Shown here one piece after another: positions 1 to 10,203 of a stretch of 64,000 nucleotides of DNA; within the stretch, counting starts at the first letter, position 1, and the number at the start of each line of letters is the position of its first letter. The notes beneath the pieces were generated by a model that saw only the letters and a list, made by a program, of their open reading frames with translations, was not told where the DNA came from and searched no databases. Location of the stretch: assembly GCA_030248195.1 (NCBI GenBank), contig JASAND010006604.1, positions 1-64,000 of the forward strand. The letters are read 5' to 3'. The position numbers and the translations under genes were made by a program. Source of the stretch: Trissonchulus latispiculum (taxonomy: Eukaryota > Nematoda > Enoplea > Enoplida > Ironidae).

Positions 1-295
1 TAAAAGCAAACTTTAGTACCCGAACAGCCTGAGCACACTTATACGTCACAAAAGTGGAGCATCTTTCGTTTCAGCAAGGCAGTCGCCTAACTTAAAGCGG
101 TCAGTATGATTGCCGACAACTGTATTTCCGGAGCTGACGTCACCAAGGGGAATCGAGAGGCGGAGCTCGCAACTGCTTGATCTTTTGTTGTATCGGCAGG
201 TCTTTTGCAGTCTAGAGCAGTATAGGATTGATGTAGCGGAACAATTGTGTATACCACCTTTCAGACGAATTCAAACTTAGGCTTGGTTCGAGTGT

Positions 296-382
296 GCCTG
301 GGTGGTTCAATCGGAAGAGCATTAGCCTGCACCGTTGGCCTACATTGGCCCAAAGGTTGTGGGTTGGATTCCCACCTCAGGC
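296..382 (+). repeat. tRNA-derived SINE-like head (copy A)
   Basis: A polymerase III A-box-like TGGTTCAATCGG lies at 303-314 and a B-box-like GGTTGGATTCC at 362-372. The flanks GCCTGGG and CCTCAGGC are roughly complementary, as in an acceptor stem. The A-to-B spacing is longer than in a normal tRNA and no proper anticodon arm is seen, so this is read as a SINE head or tRNA relic, not a working tRNA. Confidence 0.55.
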
Positions 383-778
383 CAGGACTCTTTGGGTCGG
401 AAGTGCTGCAGTGATACCCATTTTTCTTTTGTCTACTATTCTTTGTATTTTCTTTTCTATTTCTCTATTGATTATGTCGTTCCGACAGCATCTGTGGGGG
501 AGCTGTGCTGAGATAAAGTCAGGAATCGACGATCACATTATATTTTGCGGTGTCTGTTCCATCGACTCAACTCTGTTCTATTCTATTCTGCTGTACCAAT
601 TCTAACTTTGCTATTATAGATTTAGTTGTCGGGAAGAATAAGTCATCGCAAAACACTAATCTAATTGAAGCTAAACCACAAAATATATGTATTGAACCTG
701 TCTTATATAATATATTTACGTTGTCCCGAACATTTTTTATCAAAAGGCCAAAGCTGTAACCGTTATTATTTTTAACAG

Positions 779-908
779 CCACGTCTACTATCTTGATGGA
801 CAACGGCATACAGTCCACCCAAAACGTTCTGGACCGGCTCCACATCATCGCCAACTGTCACCGTCTGTCCTCACAAATAGTGTTGATGATTGGCCGGACT
901 TTCAGCAG
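779..908 (+). other. Conserved exon-like block (copy A)
   Basis: A 130-nt block preceded by TTTTAACAG and followed by GTACCC, as expected for a splice acceptor and donor. One frame is open throughout (peptide begins TSTILMDNGIQSTQNVLDRL). The few differences among the three copies in the window are all third-position synonymous changes in that frame. The protein family is not recognised. Splicing straight onto the AG|GAATG site at 1085 would not continue this frame into the Cys-rich protein, so the block is either a coding exon of something else or a leader exon. Confidence 0.5.
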
Positions 909-1087
909 GTACCCATTCATCATTTCGGATTTTCATACTTTTTAGCCTTAAAACGGCAGCTGTTTCCAGTAATAAAATCAGGGGTCTATACAGCTCAAAA
1001 TTATAGTATCATCATATTATCATCATAAATTTGTGCTTAACACTCAATGCATCAGATGTGATCCAGTACTGATACTGTTTCACAGGA

Positions 1088-1873
1088 ATGAATCGTATAA
1101 AATTAGTGGTTGTGTTTTCATTATCCTTTTGCTTTCAGATATGCAGTACGAAAGATTGTCATTTTTTCAAAGAATTTTACTCAAAGCAAGAGTGTTCGGA
1201 CAGTGGATGCGACAAGAGCATATGCTTAGAAAGGCTTGGATGCTACGTATGCTCAACATGCTTTCAAGGCATAACGATAGAGGAATGCCGTCGTCAAGGA
1301 TGCATTAACTGTCAAAAGGAACGTTTTGGTTGCAGAATCTGCGCTGACCCTCCAAAGCCCCCTAAAAAGCCAACTATCATTGACACTACGGACAGTCGAC
1401 AGAAACATGACGAATCCAAACAAAACTCCAGTAATAAAAAGATAGTAATCATTGTGGTAAGCGTGGTTGGTGGTGTGATTTTTCTTGTTTTGGCAAGTTT
1501 CCTAATACTCTATTTCTGTGGCATTGGCAGAAATAAGCCTATGACAGATGATTGGAGAAAAAAGCAGAAAGAGTTGAATGTGGTTGCAGGTGGTCCTCGA
1601 CCACCACCGGCCTCCACAACACCTGTTGGTCCAGCCGTACCACCTGGTTACATCGGCAATCAACCTTATAGACCTGGCTACCCAGCTCACCTTATATGCC
1701 TCAACCGCCTCCTGGATACGGCTACTAAATGCAGCCAAACTGCCCTCCCCATTTACGCCTTCGTTGAACGCTATTATGTATTCTTGGTTGAACTGACGAT
1801 TTGTCGGACAAATAAAATCGTAGAAATTAGGCAACCGGACAGTTACTATTTGCACAAACCTATTAAAAGCTGA
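1088..1873 (+). pseudogene. Cys-rich single-pass membrane protein, paralogue 1, frameshifted tail
   Basis: The ATG lies 2 nt after a good acceptor (GTTTCACAG|GA), as in the other paralogues, which implies a 5' UTR intron. The 261-residue frame has a signal peptide (about 1-21), a 12-cysteine ectodomain (about 24-90), a Lys/Ser/Thr stalk and one membrane segment (about 118-142, IVIIVVSVVGGVIFLVLAS). A cytoplasmic DWRKKQKELN box and a Pro-rich stretch follow. Near 1691-1697 a small indel throws the frame: the family tail ending PPPGYGY plus stop is still present in another frame and ends at 1728, whereas the open frame runs on to an unrelated C-terminus at 1873. This copy is either a recent pseudogene or makes a protein without the PPGY motif. 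The family architecture resembles Shisa/CYYR1-type proteins, but homology is not claimed. Confidence 0.7.
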
Positions 1874-2088
1874 AATAAATAGACTATAAGCTAAAGTAAC
1901 AGATGAAACAAACTACATATAGAGTTCAAATAAACAGACCAGAAACTAACCTGTAATTTTGAATATGCGATGGTGAGCAAAGCATCTGGTCACATCTCTT
2001 TCTCTCCTCGGATTTCATCCCTGGAGTGCATATCACATAAACGTAAGATAGGTTGAGATTTCCAAAGGTATACATGTACATATATATA

Positions 2089-2141
<53 letters not shown>
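2089..2141. repeat. (TA)n microsatellite
   Basis: An almost pure run of about 25 TA dinucleotides in the AT-rich spacer between paralogue 1 and the transposon nest. Confidence 0.95.
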
Positions 2142-2142
<1 letters not shown>

Positions 2143-2510
2143 TGAAATTTACACTTACAGTTGATACTACTCGAGAACGGCTCTGAACTTTTATCGACAG
2201 TGCAATGCCGGCGTCAAGGTTGCAAGGTATTTCCTCATGATCAAATTCTACGGTAGACCAGAGTTGTATGCGGGCCGCGGGTACCCGCGGGTACCCGCGG
2301 GTACCCGCGGGGCGGGGCGGGGCGGGCCGAATTTTACTACCCGCGCGGGCCGCGCGGGCCGATGCGGGCCGATTTCTGGCTACTTTCCTGGGCTACTTTT
2401 GCTTTCTAGAAATTTCATACATTCCAAATCATATGCAAAAGGAGGCAATATTTCCGATTTTTAAAGACTATTTGACTTCGTTATTACCATTCGATACGTT
2501 CAGTATGCAC

Positions 2511-3582
2511 CAGAGATGGACGCGGGACGAAATTTTTCGTCCCGTCCCGTCCCGTCCCGCAATCAATTTGTTTGTCCCGTCCCGCGGGATCCCGCAAATT
2601 TGATAATGCCCGTCCCGCAAAATCCCGCATAATTTCTTAATTGTCTCATTAGCTAAAATTAATGGTAATTAACACTAATTTAATATGAAAATTTAAAATA
2701 AGTTTGTTATGTAAACTTTACGCTATTTATTTTTCTTTGCTAAGATGCACAATATTGGCCAAATTGGCCAAATAAAATCAAATTTAGCGGAATCAGAAAA
2801 TTACTGCCATACACAAACGATGGAACCGGGTCACCGTGTCAATTTGGGCCACTTTTCGGATCGGGTCACTGGGTCACCTGGTCAAGAGCTTAGATCCGGC
2901 CTTGTTCCGGTTTTCTTAATTTCCAACAGATTATTTCTCAGAAATTTTTGGTTTAAAACTAAAACCTTTAGGCCTAGTTTCAATGTGATGCTGATCCATG
3001 ATTTGCATGTTTTAAAATTTAACTTGCTCATAATTTCCGCAGCTTGAGATTTGTTCAATATGGTTTCTAGCAGAATAGTGTTTGTTCTTATCGGTTCCAT
3101 TATTGCATTGCATAGATCTGTTAGAACTAGCTGCTTTGCAAGTTATAACTGATTAAATTAAGCAATGCAAATAAAGCCAAGTTTCAAAAGTCTGTAGCCT
3201 TGTCCAGTCCTTAAGTTAAAAATCAAAACCTTGACTGGTTATATATACATGATGAACACTTTATACAACTTTGAAAATCATTTACATTACCTGCATATAC
3301 TCAAAATTAAACAATAAACTGTCAATCAGAAAATATACGCAAACCAGCACAGCGAATGAAACTTAGATTACCTTAAAACTAAATTTTATAGAATAAATTT
3401 GAAGTGTGACTGTAATGTTTTGAAAACTGTTATCTAGGTTTCTTAAAAACTTCCCTAATTTTGAAGTAAATATATATATAAGAAATTTTTGTCCCGCGGG
3501 ATTCCGCGGGACGAAGGTTGTCGTCCCATTCCGTCCCGTCCCGCGGGATCCCGCGGGCTCCCGCGGCCCGCGTCCATCTCTG
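2511..3582. mobile_element. hAT-like non-autonomous element nested in the 2259-4837 element
   Basis: The ends CAGAGATGGACGCGGG and its complement are flanked by a perfect 8-bp duplication GTATGCAC (2503-2510 and 3583-3590). The subterminal regions are inverted GTCCC/GGGAC and CCGCGGGA tracts. A partial copy of the ACCGGGTCACC-type element (complete at 41036-41805) starts inside near 2819. No transposase frame. Confidence 0.9.
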
Positions 3583-3726
3583 GTATGCACTATATATATA
3601 TATACATACTCAGTTGGCATTATCAGCGGATCGAGTATTAACCTTATGTGTATGACTTAAGTATTATTGTTTTTGCACATAAATATAAATCCATGATAAC
3701 GTCTTACTGAAGTTCCACAGCAAAAT

Positions 3727-4356
3727 GGGTCTTATCTCGATTACCCCCTCCCCACTACCACTCAAAATCCTTAAAGCTTGACCAAATCAGCTAAAATTTG
3801 TTAGGGATATGTTTTCGACTACGCAGTTTAAATATCGCAAAATTTTTCGATTTCGTGAAATTAGTTTTTTCGATTTCTAAGGGGGGACCAAGGTAAACCG
3901 AAAAATTTTTGTCTTCGACTTTGCTGAAAAGTTGTATTGGCGTTTTCGTGGTCGTAGCACAAGAACCTGAAGTCCGTTTTTCGATTCAGCTTTTCGTTAG
4001 CTTAATATAAGTTTTCGTTTTAAGCTTAAGTTGCAGGCTTATGCTGAGCTAACGAAAAGCTGAATCGAAAAAACAGACTTCAGATTCGAGTTCTATAAAC
4101 CCTATATACCCTAGAAAACCCCTATATACAACTTTTCAGCAAAATCGAAGACACAAAGTTTTTCGGTTTTCCTTGGTCCCCCTTTGAAATCGAAAAATTT
4201 GTATTTCGCGAAATCGAAAAAATTGTATTTCGCGATATCGAAACATTTTGCAATATTTGAACTCATCATAGTTGAAAACATGCCTATACCAAATATTATT
4301 TCATTTGCTTAAGTTTTAAGGATTTTGAGTGGTGGAGGGTAATCGAGACAAGACCC
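3727..4356. mobile_element. Fold-back element, long inverted arms (family F1)
   Basis: Two arms of about 280-300 bp, inverted, start with GGGTCTTATCTCGATTACC and meet at a centre rich in AGCTTTTCGTTAGCT and its complement. It shares the motifs TATCGCAAAATTTTTCGATT and AGCTAACGAAAAGCTGAATC with the element at 35128-35713, so it belongs to the same family. No clear target duplication remains and there is no open frame. Confidence 0.75.
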
Positions 4357-4910
4357 CAGGGCGTTATGGAGAAAACTGTCTGTGTTTGCTACGGCGCCGC
4401 CGCTTTCAAAACCAATTTTCATTTTTCATACAATTAACAGGTGGTTAGTTAAGCTCGTTAAGTGCTGATACTCACTGTCAAGGATATATGCGACAAACAT
4501 TTGAAGAAATGAGCTAAATCCCTGCCCAAAAAAATTTCATGGTGTACCCTTTAGTTAAGGGAATAAGCTTTTGTTACCACTTTAAGAACAGTAAATTGGT
4601 AGACAACTAAGTTCAAATCAGACGCACAGAAAAATTTGCGGGATCCGGAAATCTTTCAAAATATATACATCAGTTTTGATGCTCAGGAACTAGATAGGTA
4701 GCAATTTTTACGTGCGGGTACCTGCGGGCCGGTTTACGGGTGTGCGGGCCGCGGGCCGGCGTGTTGCGGGCCGCGGTCATGAGGTGCGGGCTGCGGGCCG
4801 GGCGCGGGCCGGAAAAACCGGCCCGCATACAACTCTGCGGTAGACTACTGTGTGGACAGACCTGGATTCGGAAGGGGGTAACCAAATCCGTCTGGCCCTC
4901 GACTGGTTCT

Positions 4911-5343
4911 GAGCTTTGCAATTTGAGATTTCATGGGCTATTATCTCAGCATTCGGTTGGTCCGGAAGTCAAATAATTTTTATTAAAATAATTTTTGGTC
5001 TATTCCTAACATGCATCAACCTCAAATTACTTCATGCCTGTTGTAATTTTTGAAGGATAGCGTTTTAAAAATGGGCTAATTTTGCTTTTTTAGCTTTGCT
5101 TTTGCTTGCTAATTGTTAAACCGGATATGAGATTTGATCCCATACGCTTAGCTTTGTCGCACGCAATATAGCCTATTTATGAAACATTTTTAAACCGCTA
5201 TCATTCAAACATTACAGCAAACATGAAGTAACTTGAGGTTGATTCTTTTTAGGGGTAGACAAAATATAATTTTAATGAAATAATCTGACTTCCGGACTAA
5301 CCGGATACTGAGATAATAGCCCATGAAATTTCAAATTTCAAAG
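4911..5343. mobile_element. Fold-back repeat, about 430 bp
   Basis: The left arm (TTTCATGGGCTATTATCTCA, TTGGTCCGGAAGTC, AACCTCAA) recurs in inverted order at the right (AACTTGAGGTTGATTC, GACTTCCGGACTAACC, TGAGATAATAGCCCATGAAA). The arms are moderately diverged. No coding capacity is seen. Confidence 0.65.
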
Positions 5344-5452
5344 CCAAGGACCGGAAATCGACCGGATATTTGATTACTTTGACACCATTAAAATGAAAGT
5401 TGCATTCCAAATATGCATTGTGCCAAAAACGAACATTTTTGATCAGCTATTC

Positions 5453-6150
5453 CGCGCACCAGACCGGAAAACCGATTTTCCGGTTTTTTCGAACCGGATA
5501 TGACCATAGATCACACAATTTTGATCCGAATCGGACAAAATTTCCTATTCAGTCTAATTTCGACCTGAGGAATCCAAAAATTCAATCAGCGAAACTGTAC
5601 GACCTACCCATCTTGCTGTACAAATTTTGTGACCTAGACATCCGGCTACCGGACATGGACCGGACGTGACCGAATTTTCGGAATTGTCTTGGGCCAAGGA
5701 CCAATATACTAGAGCATTCTCTTTCTGAATCTGAAGCGTTTTTATCGATTTGGTATGCGGTAACCGGATATAGACCGGATATGATAGTTTTACCGGATTC
5801 TCCTCCTCCTCCTGAGGTTTCTAAAAATATATACTTTATACAGTTAACTTCAGGACAAGCGCTCACAGTTCTGTTCCAAGATTTTTTGATCAGACTTTAG
5901 TATGTTGGTCCTTGGTCCAAAGCATTTTCGAAATCGGATCACATCCGGTTCACGTTCGATAACCGGGTGTCTAAGTTACAAAAACCGCACAGTCGCACAT
6001 ATTCGGGATTCGATTCAACGGGTTGAGTTCAACGGGTCGAAATTCTGTATACAAAATTTCGTCTGATTTGGGCCAATACAGCATGTTCCATGGTCGTATC
6101 CGGTTCGAAAAAACCGGAAAAAATGGTTTGTTCGAGTTGTGGTGAGGTGA
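5453..6150. repeat. Diverged inverted repeat rich in ACCGGATA
   Basis: GGTTTTTTCGAACCGGATATG near 5484 is mirrored by TCCGGTTCGAAAAAACCGG near 6100, and neighbouring blocks (CGGACAAAATTT and ACGAAATTTTG) are also mirrored. The interior repeats ACCGGATA many times. It is probably another non-autonomous fold-back element; the exact ends were not fixed. No gene is seen. Confidence 0.5.
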
Positions 6151-6353
6151 GTTATTAGTTTTCGAGTTGTTTCGGGTGTGGTGAGTTATTCTATTCTGAC
6201 AAAATTTTAGTCTGAGCACACTTCAGCGTCACAGAAATGGCGCATCTTTCGTTTCATCAAGGCAGTCGCCTAACTTAAAGCGGTCACTATGATTGCCGAC
6301 AACTGTATTTCCGGAGCTGACGTCACGAAGGAAAATAGAGAGGCGGAGCTTGC

Positions 6354-7569
6354 TTAAGGGGGGGGGGCGACCAAACTTTTGCCCCGACTTTGTCCGATTG
6401 GCCTATTTTTTGGAGAAGTTATAGAGCATGGGTGCGGTCAAGAAAATACTTGGTCGTTGGTTCTTAGCTGCCTTCCAGCCATGCGCAGCCGTCGGGCTTT
6501 TGTGCCCGACCCCCCGTTTTTCACAACTACCAACATAATTAATTAATAATTTCTGCTGGATGCAAGACCCTAGCTTCAAGCTTGCCATTGCCAAATATGA
6601 TTTCGCACATGTGCCCCTATCTGCTGAAAAATACTAGACGTCTGTATCTTATCTGCATCTCTGGGAATTACTCTTCAAAGTTGAAGTTTCGGCCAAAATT
6701 TTAAAATTTTTGGATAACGAAAGGAATATTTTATAACTGGTGCTAGCTATAAGGCTGTAATTTTGCATAAAAGGAGGCCCTATAGGAGTCCTCATTTGTG
6801 CCAAATGGCAAGAAATTCTGCAGCGTGAAAAAGTTTTATGCCAGCTTTAATCTTCAAAAATTGCCAAAATCGCCTTTTTTGGGCAATGTTACCCCAGAAA
6901 TCGAAAAATTCAAATTTTTCGAAATTAAAATTTTTGAAATATTTGAACTCAGCTGGTCGAAAACACACCCACAAACGATTTCAGCTCGATTAGTGAAGGT
7001 TTGAGACTTCTATGGCTGCAGAAAGCCTCTACACAGGATCCAACAGACTGAAAATGGCAATTTTTGAAGATTAATGTTGACATAAAAAATTTTTCACGCG
7101 GCAGAATTTCTTGCTATTTGGCACAAATGAGTACTCCTATAGGACCTTCTTTTATGCCAAATTACAGGTTTATAGCTCGCGCCTGTAATAAAATATTCCT
7201 TTCGTTAGACAGAAATTTTTAAATTTTTGCCGAAACTTCAACGTTGAAGAGTAATTCCCTTAGATGCAGATAAGATACAGACCTCTAGTATTTTTCTGCG
7301 GATAGGGGCACATGTGCCAAATCACATTGGTGAATGGCAACCTTGCAGCTAGGGGTTTGCAGTCAGCAGAAATTTTTAATTAATTATGTTGGTAGTTGTG
7401 AAAAAGTGGGGGTCGGGCACATAAACGCGACGGCAGCACATTGCTGGAAGGCAGCTAAGATCTGAGTACCCGGTACTTTTTTGACCCCACCCATGCTCTA
7501 AGTCTTCGCCAACAATTAGGCCAATCGGACAAATTCGGGGCACCCCCATTTTAGTCGCCCCCCCCTTAA
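6354..7569. mobile_element. TTAA-flanked fold-back element (family T)
   Basis: It begins TTAAGGGGGGGGGGCGACC and ends in the inverted counterpart GTCGCCCCCCCCTTAA. The arms (TTTGTCCGATTGGCCTA / TAGGCCAATCGGACAAA; GGGTGCGGTCAAG / TTTTTTGACCCCACCC; CTTCAAAAATTGCC / GGCAATTTTTGAAG) make almost the whole 1.2 kb an imperfect palindrome. Copies A and C read CTGCTTGATCTTTTG at the same place, an unoccupied site. TTAA duplication with a G-run end suggests piggyBac-type mobilisation (inference). No transposase frame. Confidence 0.85.
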
Positions 7570-7684
7570 TCTTTTGTATCGACAGGTCTTTTGCAGTCTT
7601 GAGCGATATCGGGTTGATCTACTTGAGGAACAACCGTACATACAGACCTTCAGATGATTTCAAACTTAGGCTTGGTTCGAGTGT

Positions 7685-7772
7685 GCCAGGGTGGTTCAAT
7701 CGGAAGAGCATTAGCCTGCATCTTTGGCCTACTTTGGCCTAAAGGTTGTGGGTTGGATTCCCACCTCAGGCC
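7685..7772 (+). repeat. tRNA-derived SINE-like head (copy B)
   Basis: Same A-box-like TGGTTCAATCGG and B-box-like GGTTGGATTCC as at 296-382, in the same relative position within the duplication. Confidence 0.55.
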
Positions 7773-8119
7773 ACGACTCTTTGGGAAGGAAGTGCTGCAG
7801 TGACACTCTTTTTTCTTTTGTCTACTATTCCGTAATTTTTTATTTCTCTATTGGTTTTGTCGTTCCGACAGCATCTGTGTGGGAGCTGTACTGGGACCGT
7901 CGATCACATTATATTTTGCGGTGTCTGTTTCATCGACTCAACTCTGCTCTATTCTATTCTGCTTTGCTATTACAGAATGCAGATCATCGCAAAACACTAA
8001 TCTAATAGAAGCTAAACCACAAAATATATGTATTGAACCTGTCTTAAATAATGTATTTACGTTGTCCCGAACATTTTTTATCAAAAGGCCAAAGCTGTAA
8101 CCGTTATTATTTTTAACAG

Positions 8120-8249
8120 CCACGTCTACTATCTTGATGGACAACGGCATACAGTCCACCCAAAACGTTCTGGACCGGCTCCACATCATCGCCAACTGTC
8201 ACCGTCTGTCCTCACAAATAGTGTTGATGATTGGTCGGACTTTCAGCAG
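8120..8249 (+). other. Conserved exon-like block (copy B)
   Basis: Counterpart of 779-908 with the same acceptor (TTTTAACAG) and donor (GTACCC). It differs from copy A by one third-position change (GGC to GGT). Confidence 0.5.
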
Positions 8250-8428
8250 GTACCCATTCAACATTCCGGGTTTTCAAACTTTTTAGCCTCAAAACGGCAG
8301 CTGTTTCCAGTAATAAAATCAGGGGTCTATACAGCTCAAAATTATAGTATCATCATATTATCATCATAAATTTGTGCTTAACACTCAATGCATCAGATGT
8401 GATCCAGTACTGATACTGTTTCACAGGA

Positions 8429-9079
8429 ATGAATCGTATAAAATTAGCAGTTGTGTTTTCATTATTTTATTGCTTTCAAATATGCAGTACGAAAGATTGT
8501 CATTTTTTCAAAGAATTTTACTCAAAGCAGGAGTGTGTTGATAGTGGATGCGACGGGTCCATATGCTTAAAACAGTTTGGATGCTACAGATGCTCAACAT
8601 GTGTTCAAGGCATAACGATAGAGGAATGCCGTCGTCAAGGATGCATTGACTGTCAAAAGGAACGTTTTGGTTGCAGAGTGTGCGCTGACCCCCCAAAGCC
8701 CCCTAAAAAGCCAAATATTACCGACACTACGGCCAGTCCACACACTACGGACAGTCCACAGAAACTTGAAGAATCCAAACAAAAATCTATTAATAAAAAG
8801 ATAGCAATCATTGTGGTAGGCGCGATTGGTGGTCTGATTTTTCTTGTTATGGCAATTTTCCTGATACTCTACCTTTGTGGTATTGGAAGAAGTGAGAGAG
8901 TATCCTATGACTGGAGAGAAAAACAGGAGTATCTGAGTGTGGTTGCCGGTGGTCCTCGACCCCCAGCAACCTCCATAGCATCTGTTACTCCAGCCGTACC
9001 ACCTGGAATGGACAGTGGTCAGCCTTATCCGTCTGAGGCTACTTCTATGCCACAACTGCCACCCGGATACGGCTACTAA
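8429..9079 (+). CDS. Cys-rich single-pass membrane protein, paralogue 2
   Basis: A 216-residue intact member of the window's tandem family; the ATG follows the acceptor TTTCACAG|GA by 2 nt. Signal peptide about 1-21. The ectodomain has 12 cysteines with spacing C-x11-C-x4-C-x4-C-x5-C-x2-C-x2-C-x8-C-x4-C-x2-C-x6-C-x2-C. A Pro/Lys/Ser/Thr stalk with a short repeated TTDSP-like segment follows, then one membrane helix (about 130-153), a cytoplasmic YDWREKQEYLSVVAGG box and a Pro-rich tail ending LPPGYGY. PPGY is a PPxY-type WW-ligand motif (known motif class), which suggests coupling to trafficking or ubiquitin-ligase adaptors (inference). Probably a cell-surface protein; ligand and role are not known. 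It differs from paralogue 4 mainly in the stalk and around the membrane segment. Confidence 0.8.
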   Translation: MNRIKLAVVFSLFYCFQICSTKDCHFFKEFYSKQECVDSGCDGSICLKQFGCYRCSTCVQGITIEECRRQGCIDCQKERFGCRVCADPPKPPKKPNITDTTASPHTTDSPQKLEESKQKSINKKIAIIVVGAIGGLIFLVMAIFLILYLCGIGRSERVSYDWREKQEYLSVVAGGPRPPATSIASVTPAVPPGMDSGQPYPSEATSMPQLPPGYGY

Positions 9080-9555
9080 AGATCAGATTAAGGATTGTTC
9101 GCAGTTCGATGGATTTTGGGCTGAACCTTATCTACGCGATTGATAGATCAGGCGAAACTGCATTGAAACTACATAGCTCAAATTACATACTGTATACTAA
9201 AAGAATGAATATTAGTTTAGAGTACATGGTTAATTGTTGTGCTGTGCACAATAATAATTCTCGATGTCGTTTCTTATGGTATGAAAATTTGCCGTTGCTA
9301 AAGATCAGAAATAGGTTAAATTGGTCAACTGGTTAAATTTAATTAATGTTTTGCAAAGTAAACATGTATGAATTGAAGCTGGCCTACTAGCATAGAATTC
9401 CAAAACTCAGAGCAGGCTGAGGACAAAAGCGGCAACTCCAGAAATCTGCAGTACTTTGATAGGAAGCTGAGTAGAACCTCAAAATATTTCCAATATTGTA
9501 ATCCATTCTGTAACGGTTAAGTCGTATTCCATTTAATCAGGAACCCTAATAACCG

Positions 9556-9873
9556 TAGAGTTGTACCGTTATGAAATTTTCCGAGCCGGGCCCGAAGCCG
9601 GACCTGCTGAACCCGGTCGGCCCGGTAAAAGCGCGGCACGCAAAATCTGTGTCAAACAATAGTCAGTGCTAATTATTCCAACTTAGACAACTCCTGGAGA
9701 CTTAAATTCGTCTTTCTATTGCAAAGATTTGAAAAAATTTAAAACTTTAGACAACAAACATTTGGCCGGGCTTCACCGTTCCCGACCCTGACGGGACGGT
9801 CCTACCGATCCAACCACCGAATTCGGGCAGGCCCGGGACCTGTGGCCCGATTCAAGCCCCAGGCACAACTCTA
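9556..9873. mobile_element. Short hAT-like element (copy B)
   Basis: The ends TAGAGTTGTACC and GGCACAACTCTA form an inverted repeat. The flanks AATAACCG/AATAATAG look like a decayed 8-bp duplication. The interior is rich in GGCCCG/CGGGCC. The same element sits at the same place in copy C (29602-29939), so it inserted before the duplication. Confidence 0.75.
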
Positions 9874-10091
9874 AATAATAGTAGATACAATTCCGAAGAG
9901 AAGTGAGTAGTATAAAAACCCAGGTTCCAGGACACTTAGCTAATAGTTCTGGCTTCTACTGGCCATGCGCTTTTACACACTAGTAGCTACAATGAAGTTC
10001 TATACCCTTAGCCTTAAATTGAATTAGCTTTTTACGACCTAAGGATTGTAACAACTATGACCTTGAAATTGTAACTAGCCTTAAAATCCGT

Positions 10092-10120
10092 AGTAGTATA
10101 GGAGAGGACAAATGACCACT
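10092..10120. repeat. Internal copy of the Polinton terminus
   Basis: AGTAGTATAGGAGAG here matches the inverted right end of the element (15 of 15 bases) better than the outermost left end does, which matches for only 9. The 186 bp outside it (9906-10091) may be an added or duplicated terminus. Confidence 0.6.
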
Positions 10121-10203
10121 CAGTAACACAACATAACTTTATTTATTTAACAAGCATATGCATACAATACTTCATCAATACAAGTGTAATTTAATTCAAT
10201 TAG

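Larger units (their letters stand above)
1..1728. repeat. Segmental duplication copy A (with receptor-like gene 1)
   Basis: Nearly collinear with 27413-29124 (copy C), and with 6195-9079 (copy B) once an inserted transposon is removed. Shared landmarks in order are the GTCGCCTAACTTAAAGCGGT segment, a tRNA-like head, a 130-nt exon-like block, the CATCATATTATCATCATAA spacer and the Cys-rich gene. Copy A is cut by the window edge on the left. On the right it stops resembling the others just after the ancestral stop codon at 1726-1728. Confidence 0.9.
2259..4837. mobile_element. hAT-like non-autonomous element, GC-rich ends, hosting nested insertions
   Basis: The terminal inverted repeat CAGAGTTGTATGCGGGCCG is identical at both ends, flanked by a perfect 8-bp direct repeat CGGTAGAC (2251-2258 and 4838-4845). 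An 8-bp duplication and CAG-type ends are hAT hallmarks. Subterminal DNA is a tandem of GGGTACCCGC and GGGCCG-type units, strongly GC-rich against AT-rich surroundings. No transposase frame is present. Two further elements (2511-3582 and 3727-4356) have landed inside, so the original element was roughly 0.9 kb. Confidence 0.85.
6195..9905. repeat. Segmental duplication copy B, left part
   Basis: It aligns with copies A and C from about 6195 (TCTGAGCACACTTC) through the SINE head, exon-like block, receptor-like gene and 3' flank, up to the Polinton insertion point. A 1.2-kb TTAA fold-back (6354-7569) interrupts it; copies A and C lack that insertion. Confidence 0.88.

Noticed and set aside
294..605. 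Open frame across the SINE-like head and its flank (also at 7724-8005 and 27660-28013)
   Set aside because: It has no ATG in good context, overlaps a tRNA-derived repeat, and its three copies differ by frame-changing indels.
567..854. Minus-strand frame opposite the conserved exon-like block (also 7938-8195 and 28022-28255)
   Set aside because: Third-position changes among copies favour the + frame; the minus frame is a shadow of it.
1502..1855. Antisense frames opposite the receptor-like genes (also 8594-9055, 26852-27085, 28657-29100 and 32251-32532)
   Set aside because: They mirror the conserved membrane/tail coding sequence and have no independent features.
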